Below are positions 26,426 to 33,107 of a DNA stretch of 36,496 nt, in pieces (the stretch's first letter is position 1; each line of letters begins with the position of its first letter). A model generated the notes under the pieces. That model was given only the letters and a program-made list of their open reading frames with translations. It did no database searches and was not told where the DNA came from. The translations under genes were made by a program, and so were the position numbers. Origin of the DNA: Nitrospinota bacterium (GTDB lineage: Bacteria > Nitrospinota_A > UBA7883 > JACRLM01); the NCBI GenBank assembly GCA_015231995.1, contig JADGAO010000002.1, forward strand, positions 2,500 to 38,995. Direction: 5' to 3'.

Positions 26426-27404
26426 CGGCGTCGAGCCTCACGTCGGCGGGCATACCGGGTTTCAACTCCAGCCCATCGTTTTTGACGGCCACTTTCATGG
26501 CGAAGACCAGCTTGACGCGCTCTTCCTTTGTCTGGATGTTTTTGGGCGTAAACTCCGCCTCCGACGCGATATGGCTCACCGTTCCCTCGAAAACCTTTCC
26601 CGGATAAGAGTCCACCGTCACAAAAGCCCTCTGCCCGATTTTGACGGTGTTAAGCTTGTCTTCCTTGACGTAGACGCGCACCCAGGGGTGTTGGAGATCG
26701 GCTATCGTCGCCACCGGTGCCCCTACGCCTGCGGATTCGCCTGGCTCCATGTTCCGGCGCAGTGTTATTCCCGACACCGGGGAGTATAACGTCGCGTCCT
26801 TAAGCCGCTCGCTGGCCAGCGACAGGGCCGCTTCCGCCTGCCGTACGCGGGCTTTGGCCGCCACGATGGATTCCTTTCTCGGCCCTTCCACCGCAAGACT
26901 GTGAGCCTCGACGGTTTTTTTGTGGATGTTGAATGACACGTCGCGGCCTCTCTGCGCCTCCTCCAGTTTTTGGGCGGAGATGGCGCCGCTGTCATGTAGG
27001 AAAACCGCCCGTTTAAGCTCCTTTTCCGTTTTATCAAGCTCGGCTTTGGCCTGCGCTATAGAGGCGGACGCCTGGGCGATGTCCTGCTTGCGCGATCCGG
27101 CGGAAATCTCGTCAAGCCTGGCGAGAGCCTCGTCAAGCGCCGCCATCGCCTGCTCGACGGTTTTTTCCAGCTCCGCGCTTTCCAGCTTTGCGAGCATCTC
27201 CCCTTCGCTTACTCTGCGGCCCTCGTCGGTAAAAATCTCCGCGATTCTTCCGGGAGCCTTGAAGCCAAGGTCAACCTCCGTCACCTCCACGTTTCCGAAA
27301 AGGATAAGGGCTCCGGTCTCTTTGGCGGCGTTTGACGAATAGTAATAAAACCCTAATCCTGCGGCCACGGCCAGCAGGATAAACGCCACGGCGAATTTCT
27401 TCAT
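26412..27404 (-). CDS. HlyD-family periplasmic adaptor (membrane fusion protein, YbhG/YhiI-like)
   Basis: N-terminal TM anchor; GNVEVTEVDLGFKAPGRIAEIFTDEGRRVSEGEMLAKLESAELE...coiled coil...LYSPVSGITLRRNMEPGESAGVGAPVATIADLQHPWVRVYVKEDKL. Confidence 0.94.
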   Translation of the reverse strand: MKKFAVAFILLAVAAGLGFYYYSSNAAKETGALILFGNVEVTEVDLGFKAPGRIAEIFTDEGRRVSEGEMLAKLESAELEKTVEQAMAALDEALARLDEISAGSRKQDIAQASASIAQAKAELDKTEKELKRAVFLHDSGAISAQKLEEAQRGRDVSFNIHKKTVEAHSLAVEGPRKESIVAAKARVRQAEAALSLASERLKDATLYSPVSGITLRRNMEPGESAGVGAPVATIADLQHPWVRVYVKEDKLNTVKIGQRAFVTVDSYPGKVFEGTVSHIASEAEFTPKNIQTKEERVKLVFAMKVAVKNDGLELKPGMPADVRLDAGGRG

Positions 27405-28726
27405 TTCGAAATCTCCAAGGAGTTGGAAAGCTCCCCCATAGCCCTTGCAAGGGCCACCAGGCTTGCGTCCCTGTCGTAAACGGCCTGACTATGATCGTTC
27501 TCTACCCGAAGAGTCGAAACCGCCGCGTCCGTTACGTCAGTGGACGAACCCTGCCCCGCGCCAAACCGGAGCTGTTCCACACGCAGGGCTTCTGCGGCCG
27601 CCGTCACTGCTGGCGTTAACATTTCGATCCTCTTCTCGGACAGATCAACGCCGAGGCGGGCCTCTTTCACCTCCCGCGTTATGTTGATACGCAATGCCCG
27701 CTCTTCCACCTTCGCCTTTTCCATCTCCATCGTCTCTTTTGCGGATTCATGGGCGATGGTTCCGCCGTCCAGTATGGGCACGCTCATCCTCAACGAAGCG
27801 CTCCAGTTTTCGTTGAGCCTCATGTCGTCGGCGGATCTCCCGCCATAATCGCCCGTGAGCGTGACGATGGGAAGCCTTTTGCCGCCTGCGATAAGGGCGC
27901 GTTCCTCGAAAATCTTTATTCGTGTCCTTGCGGACGAAAGCTCGCTTCGTTTCGACAGCGCGCCTTTTATGGATTCGTCTTCCGAAGGGAAGGGGAATAT
28001 CGTGGCCTGATATTTTGCCAATTCGATCCGGGCGGAGACGTCTTCGATTCCCATCAATGACTTCAAAGCCTCCATCGCGTTCTCTGCGCTGTTCGAGACG
28101 ACGCTGACGTTGTGCCGGGCGCGGGCCAGCTCCACCTCGCTTTTTAACACATCCAGTTTGGGGAGCGAACCGCTTTGGTGAAACGAAACCACATCTTTAT
28201 GATGCGCCTCCATCTGGCTCACTGCCGCTTCGGCGGAAGACTTCATTTTCTCCAACTGCAATATCTTGAAGTATAGGCTGGCGATGTTGAACAACAGGTC
28301 TTCGCGCGATGTGGAAAGCGAGTCTCTCGCCGCCGACTGTCGAAGATGCGCCACCGCTACGTTTCTTTCGAGCCGTCCACCCCTGTATATGGGAAGCGAG
28401 AACGACAACCCCGCGTCATACACCGGATTGGAAAAATCGGGAAAACTTGCGCCCGGCCCCGGTTTGCCCGATATGGGAGAAAGGGGCGAATCGTAACGCG
28501 ACCTAGTGGCGGCCATCTGCGCGTCCAGCCGCAGTCTGCGCTCCCCCTCTGCGATTTGTACGCTCTCGCCCTCGGAGGTTACGTCAATGGATGCGGCTTT
28601 GAGCCTTGGGTTGTTTTGCAGGGCATAGACGGCGATGTCTTTGAGCGTCATCGGGCCGTCCGCGCCAAATACGGCGTGCGCCGTTATGAGCAGTGCCCCT
28701 AGCGCGAAAATGGAGGCGAGTCTCAT
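27401..28726 (-). CDS. TolC-family outer membrane efflux protein
   Basis: Signal peptide; MTLKDIAVYALQNNPRLKAASIDVTSEGESVQIAEGERRLRLDAQMAAT...NPVYDAGLSFSLPIYRGGRLERNV...SVPILDGGTIAHESAKETMEMEKAKVEE. Confidence 0.93.
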   Translation of the reverse strand: MRLASIFALGALLITAHAVFGADGPMTLKDIAVYALQNNPRLKAASIDVTSEGESVQIAEGERRLRLDAQMAATRSRYDSPLSPISGKPGPGASFPDFSNPVYDAGLSFSLPIYRGGRLERNVAVAHLRQSAARDSLSTSREDLLFNIASLYFKILQLEKMKSSAEAAVSQMEAHHKDVVSFHQSGSLPKLDVLKSEVELARARHNVSVVSNSAENAMEALKSLMGIEDVSARIELAKYQATIFPFPSEDESIKGALSKRSELSSARTRIKIFEERALIAGGKRLPIVTLTGDYGGRSADDMRLNENWSASLRMSVPILDGGTIAHESAKETMEMEKAKVEERALRINITREVKEARLGVDLSEKRIEMLTPAVTAAAEALRVEQLRFGAGQGSSTDVTDAAVSTLRVENDHSQAVYDRDASLVALARAMGELSNSLEISK

Positions 28727-28760
28727 GCCATACCTCGAACAAGACCCGTTATTAGTTGCT

Positions 28761-28785
28761 GTCCGGGGAGTTTTTCACCTCGGAC
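28761..28785. repeat. 25-nt hairpin GTCCGGGGAG-TTTTT-CACCTCGGAC (family C), degenerate copy 3
   Basis: Same size and architecture as 20007 and 20067 with one G-T wobble and one mismatch; also sits ~20-65 bp before a family B repeat. Confidence 0.65.
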
Positions 28786-28801
28786 GCTTGGGCGCTCCCA
28801 G

Positions 28802-28892
28802 GCCCCCTGACAAGGGGGCGGCGAACGATAGTGAGCGGGGGGTTCCTAACCCCTCCGGCGCGAAGACGCGCCACCTCCCCTTGTCAGTGGAG
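28802..28892. repeat. Modular multi-palindrome repeat (family B), copy 3
   Basis: GCCCCCTGACAAGGGGGC / GGGGGGTTCCTAACCCC / GGCGCGAAGACGCGCC / CTCCCCTTGTCAGTGGAG; homologous to the reverse complement of 12499-12587. Confidence 0.8.
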
Positions 28893-28909
28893 CAATACCC
28901 TCCATCCGG

Positions 28910-30145
28910 TCAATCGCTGGATTTTATCTGGTCAATGGTCTGCTTCACCAACGTCTCGGCCACGTCGAGGGTCACTTCCCCGGCAACTTTCCTGAAGGAC
29001 TCAAGAAGGCTCGGAGCCATGTCCGACATGACGGCTTTAACCGCCGCTTCCACGCTGTCGCGCACGGCCTTGTCCGCGAACGCCGACGCAACTGCGGACT
29101 GCACAGCCGCTTCCACCACAGCCGGGATGTCCATGCCCATCAAGGCAGACCTCACGGCGCGTTCCACCGCCTCTTCCATCATGGAGGGGTTGACCGGGCT
29201 TGTATCTATCCGCCCGGAACCCGTGGCGGATGGCTTCGCCGGCGTTATCGGTTCTTCCTCCTCGATGGCCCTCAACATGGCCTGCGCTTCTTCGGAGAGG
29301 TCGTCTTCGAGGAAAACGGTCTTGTCTGCCCCGGCGAGTACGGCGTCCGGTTCCGTTTCTTCCGCATGTTCTCCCGGCGTTGTCCGTACAATGATTTCAT
29401 CCTCGTCCGCCAGGGCCTTTATCGCGGCGTCTGTCGCCGGGTACTCGGCCAATTCCAGGTCCGTCTCCGAACCGGTCAGCGTCTCCACCGCAAGGTCTTC
29501 GTCGTCGCCTTCTTTGTAATCATCGTCGGCGACGTCTTCCACCAGGTCGAGTATCTTCACCGAAGCCCCCGAGGGAGGCGCAGGTTGCACAGCCTCTGGA
29601 ACGGCGTCGGCTTTCTCTTCCACGTTGTCCCAGGCGGAGTTCAAGGCCCGCTCCATGTCTTCATCCCCGGTCTCCGAAGAGTCGAGCGAATCCATGATGC
29701 TGTCGAGCGATATGTCTATGTCCTCGAAAGTGTCGTCAAGCCCCTGGACGGGAGCCGGGCCAGCCCCTCCCGCAGTCGTGTTGATGGCCTCCATGACCTG
29801 CCGGACCATGTCCTCCGACCTGAACGGTTTTTCAAACCTGCCGGACGCTCCCACTCTTTTTGCTTTGTCTTCGTCGAAGTCGTCGAGGGCGGAGGAAAGC
29901 ATGTAGACGGGAATGGAGTTTGTGTCCGGATTTTTTTTAATGGCCTGGCAAAGCTCGAAACCGTCCATCTCCGGCATATTGACGTCGGCGATTATCATGT
30001 CCGGCTTTTCATTTAACGCCATCGAGAGAGCGGACTTGCCGTCGCTTGCGACCATGATGTCTATATCTTCACCCTCGAAGGCCAGCTCGAACACCTTCTG
30101 GATGGTGACGCTATCGTCCGCAATAAGGACGCAAATTTTGCTCAT
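28910..30145 (-). CDS. Response regulator: N-terminal REC, long acidic low-complexity linker, C-terminal helical region
   Basis: CVLIADDSVTIQKVFELAFEGEDIDIMVASDGKSALSMALNEKPDMIIADVNMPEMDGFELCQAIKKNPDTNSIPVYMLSSALDDFDEDKAKRVGASGRFEKPF is a canonical REC; then D/E-rich segment and helices. Confidence 0.92.
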   Translation of the reverse strand: MSKICVLIADDSVTIQKVFELAFEGEDIDIMVASDGKSALSMALNEKPDMIIADVNMPEMDGFELCQAIKKNPDTNSIPVYMLSSALDDFDEDKAKRVGASGRFEKPFRSEDMVRQVMEAINTTAGGAGPAPVQGLDDTFEDIDISLDSIMDSLDSSETGDEDMERALNSAWDNVEEKADAVPEAVQPAPPSGASVKILDLVEDVADDDYKEGDDEDLAVETLTGSETDLELAEYPATDAAIKALADEDEIIVRTTPGEHAEETEPDAVLAGADKTVFLEDDLSEEAQAMLRAIEEEEPITPAKPSATGSGRIDTSPVNPSMMEEAVERAVRSALMGMDIPAVVEAAVQSAVASAFADKAVRDSVEAAVKAVMSDMAPSLLESFRKVAGEVTLDVAETLVKQTIDQIKSSD

Positions 30146-30449
30146 AAAACCATAATACGCTTGGAAACCCCTGAAAACACTTCTTTTTCGCCCATTTTAC
30201 GCCAGTTTTTCATTTGTGTCCAAAATTAACACAGTTTTTCCGGGCCTGTCAAACAATGCGATGCGAGCCTCTTGATATTATCTTCACCTGTTGTTAGCCT
30301 GAATCAAGATGTTGGATGTTTAAATCCCGTCTTGTGGCTGGGGATAAGTCGCCGTGACCGATTTCCGGCATACGCCATGCATAATCTAAAATCGTATAGC
30401 GCAGGCCCGCATGGCCTGATGCGCTGGCGGACTATTGGGGAGAGCGACG

Positions 30450-31322
30450 ATGAAAAAGTCATTGGCTGTTTTGTTGACGATGACGTTGATGATGCTCGCC
30501 GCCTGCGGAGGCAGTACCACAAGCGGCGGCGGGGGTTCGTCCTCATCGTCTTCTTCCGGCGGGTCGAGCGCCGATTTAAGCTCCATCGCGCTTAAACCCG
30601 ACTTCTCGTGGCACGACTCATACCTGGTGGGGACGCACGCCTCATTCCCATGCGGGACCACCTGCCACACCCCGGCGCTCACCGCCAAAGCCGGCCCCTC
30701 CGCAGGCTATGCGGTGACTTCGGAAAGGAGACAGATATGTTACCAGTGCCACGCCGCCAACTATAACGCCACCAGTTTTATTAACCACGCGTCGTACAAC
30801 ATGGGGACGTATTGCAATTCCTGCCATTACTCTGACAGTTTCAAGACGCGCAACAGGATCAGCCACTCCTCGTACCACCAGTACATAACCGCATCCTGCG
30901 AGACGTGCCATGCAACTCGTTATCCCTCCAGCCATACTAACGGCAGGACTTCCGGTTGCGCGAATTGCCATACATACAGCAACGGAAGCTGGGGGTTCAA
31001 GACCGGCGCTCACATTTACACATCCGGTTGTTCCAGTTGTCACGCTGGCAAAAAACCGTCCAGCCACAGTAAGTACAACACGGACAGTTGCGAACTTTGC
31101 CACAGCTATCCGTCATGGAGCGGCGCCAGCTTCAACCATTCGGGCACATCGTCAGGTTGCTCCACCTGTCACAGCGGGCATTATTCCCCCTACTCGTGCG
31201 AGGGATGCCACACACAGGGGATAAGCTGGTCGTTCCGCCACAACTCCGTTACGTCGGAGAATTGCTACGCCTGTCATCCAAACGGGTCCGGCGAGGATGA
31301 CGAAGGCGGAGGCGATGATTGA
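30450..31322 (+). CDS. Multiheme c-type cytochrome lipoprotein (9 CxxCH plus one CX3CH)
   Basis: MKKSLAVLLTMTLMMLAACGGS (lipobox LAAC), Gly/Ser linker, then CGTTCH, CYQCH, CNSCH, CETCH, CANCH, CSSCH, CELCH, CSTCH, CEGCH, CYACH. Confidence 0.93.
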   Translation: MKKSLAVLLTMTLMMLAACGGSTTSGGGGSSSSSSSGGSSADLSSIALKPDFSWHDSYLVGTHASFPCGTTCHTPALTAKAGPSAGYAVTSERRQICYQCHAANYNATSFINHASYNMGTYCNSCHYSDSFKTRNRISHSSYHQYITASCETCHATRYPSSHTNGRTSGCANCHTYSNGSWGFKTGAHIYTSGCSSCHAGKKPSSHSKYNTDSCELCHSYPSWSGASFNHSGTSSGCSTCHSGHYSPYSCEGCHTQGISWSFRHNSVTSENCYACHPNGSGEDDEGGGDD

Positions 31323-31554
31323 TTGAAAACCATAGTAAATTTTCAGAACACAATCGCCTGGATGGTTCTGTCGCATCCGCTCCGCCGTTGCGTGGTAAAA
31401 TCGAACAGTGAGAAATAGCCGCTCCCTATGAGGCGCGGTTAACGCTACCTTTGCGGGGGGCGCTATGGAAGTCCGCGACATAACATCGGATGGAAGCCAT
31501 GCGCGGCTGGAGCGCATATGGCCGGATGAGGCGGGTATCGTGACTGCGCGAATT

Positions 31555-32478
31555 ATGCGATTGTTTGCCGTCTCCACATTTGCGCTCGTCTTTCAACTGT
31601 CTATGGAGTCGAACGCGCAGTCTTTCTACAAATGGGTGGACGACGATGGTGAAATTCACTACTCCGACACCTCAGCAGGCGTCCCCGCCAAATACCGGAA
31701 TCAGGTCAAAGAAGGGCAATTCGCAAAACGGCCTCCGCAATCCTCCGAAAGCCGTTCCAATAGCCCTCAGCCTGCGGAGGCGGTCTCTTCCAAAGACGCG
31801 GAACGGAAACTGAAAAAATACGAAATACCATACATCGCCTACGAAGGTTCGGCTCGGCGGATAATCATCCCGGTCAGGTTCAATAATTCGGTCACCGTCA
31901 ACATGGCGCTGGACACGGGCGCTCCGGGACTTGTTATTTCCACCCAACTCGCCGAGAGGCTGGGCCTTTTCGAAAAAGACGCCGGGTTGTTGTTGACTCA
32001 AGCAGGCGGGATAGGTGGCTCGACCCCAGCCATGCGGACTGTGATAGAGACGATACAGGTCGGCGACGCAAAGGACACGTTCATCCCAGCCACCATCACG
32101 GCCAAGCTTACGGCGGCGTTCGAGGGGCTTGTGGGGATGGATTTCATGTCCAACTTTTCCGTGACGATAGACACGCAGGGGAGGAAACTTGTATTGGAGG
32201 AACTGCAGTCTTCGTCGGCTAGGCCCGGCGGGCACGACGAGGATTGGTGGCGCATAAACTTTCACGATTTTGCGGCCGCACGGGCGGATTGGCGCAGGTT
32301 CGCCGACATTATGGCGGAGCAGGAACGCAACCGCACACTGCCCGGCGTTAGCTCCAGCCAGATAAAGCAGTGGAAGGCGGTGGCGGAAAAACAGTATATC
32401 GAGGCCGACAAGCTTTTCACCAGGCTCGACAGGCACGCCGCTAATAATTCAGTGCCGATGAATTGGCGGAAGTATTAG
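31555..32478 (+). CDS. DUF4124-containing retropepsin-like (clan AA) aspartic protease
   Basis: Signal peptide MRLFAVSTFALVFQLSMESNAQ; DUF4124 FYKWVDDDGEIHYSDTSAGVPAKY; protease motif VNMALDTGAPGLVISTQLAERLGL...; later GLVGMDFMSNFSVTIDTQGRKLVLE. Confidence 0.88.
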   Translation: MRLFAVSTFALVFQLSMESNAQSFYKWVDDDGEIHYSDTSAGVPAKYRNQVKEGQFAKRPPQSSESRSNSPQPAEAVSSKDAERKLKKYEIPYIAYEGSARRIIIPVRFNNSVTVNMALDTGAPGLVISTQLAERLGLFEKDAGLLLTQAGGIGGSTPAMRTVIETIQVGDAKDTFIPATITAKLTAAFEGLVGMDFMSNFSVTIDTQGRKLVLEELQSSSARPGGHDEDWWRINFHDFAAARADWRRFADIMAEQERNRTLPGVSSSQIKQWKAVAEKQYIEADKLFTRLDRHAANNSVPMNWRKY

Positions 32479-32527
32479 GCGATAAGAGGCCAGGCCATTT
32501 CAGAACGGCGTTCGGGCGCGCCAAAAA

Positions 32528-32947
32528 TCAAATATCTGATGTGCAGTTTGGGCATCGGGTCGCTTTGACCGATATCGTTGAAAAGCATTTGGGGCAATCT
32601 CTTGTCGTCGGTTCGGCGGGTTTGGCTTGCTCTTTCTTTTTCAGGCGGTTCATCTGCTTTATTACGACAAATATCGTGAAGGCCACTATCAGGAAGTTCA
32701 AAACCGTGTTGATGAACAACCCGTATTTAATCACCACCGCCTCCGCCGTCGCTGTCTTTCCCCGGAGCGTTATGGACAAATCGGAGAAATCCACGTTGCT
32801 CATCAACATTCCCACAATCGGCATGATCATGTGGTTGACAAGCGAAGTGACGATGCTACCGAAAGCTCCGCCGATTATCACGCCGACCGCCATGTCAACG
32901 ACGTTGCCCTTTGACGCGAATTCCTTGAACTCCTGAAGCATTCCCAT
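32528..32947 (-). CDS. mscL: Large-conductance mechanosensitive channel MscL with C-terminal Cys4 zinc-ribbon-like tail
   Basis: [55 protein letters not shown] is MscL; tail [23 protein letters not shown]. Confidence 0.96.
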   Translation of the reverse strand: MGMLQEFKEFASKGNVVDMAVGVIIGGAFGSIVTSLVNHMIMPIVGMLMSNVDFSDLSITLRGKTATAEAVVIKYGLFINTVLNFLIVAFTIFVVIKQMNRLKKKEQAKPAEPTTRDCPKCFSTISVKATRCPNCTSDI

Positions 32948-33107
32948 CGCCAGCTCCTTTGCGAATATGTCCGAGTTTTACGCCTGAGCCCCCACCGTCT
33001 CTCGCTTGCGTCCGGTGGGTTCCATAATAGCAGTTATTTTTTACAGTCGGCGCTCTGGCTTTATAGCCGCCATTTTCCGGGCCACGGGAGGTTGGCTGAA
33101 ACGGTGA

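Noticed and set aside
30146-30449. GEMM cyclic-dinucleotide riboswitch upstream of the multiheme cytochrome
   Set aside because: The conserved core of the GEMM aptamer was not visible; only a simple hairpin is present.
32991-33019. Inverted repeat CCCACCG...CGGTGGG between mutS and mscL as a terminator
   Set aside because: Stem is only 7 bp with a 15-nt loop and no T-run on the minus-strand transcript; not convincing.
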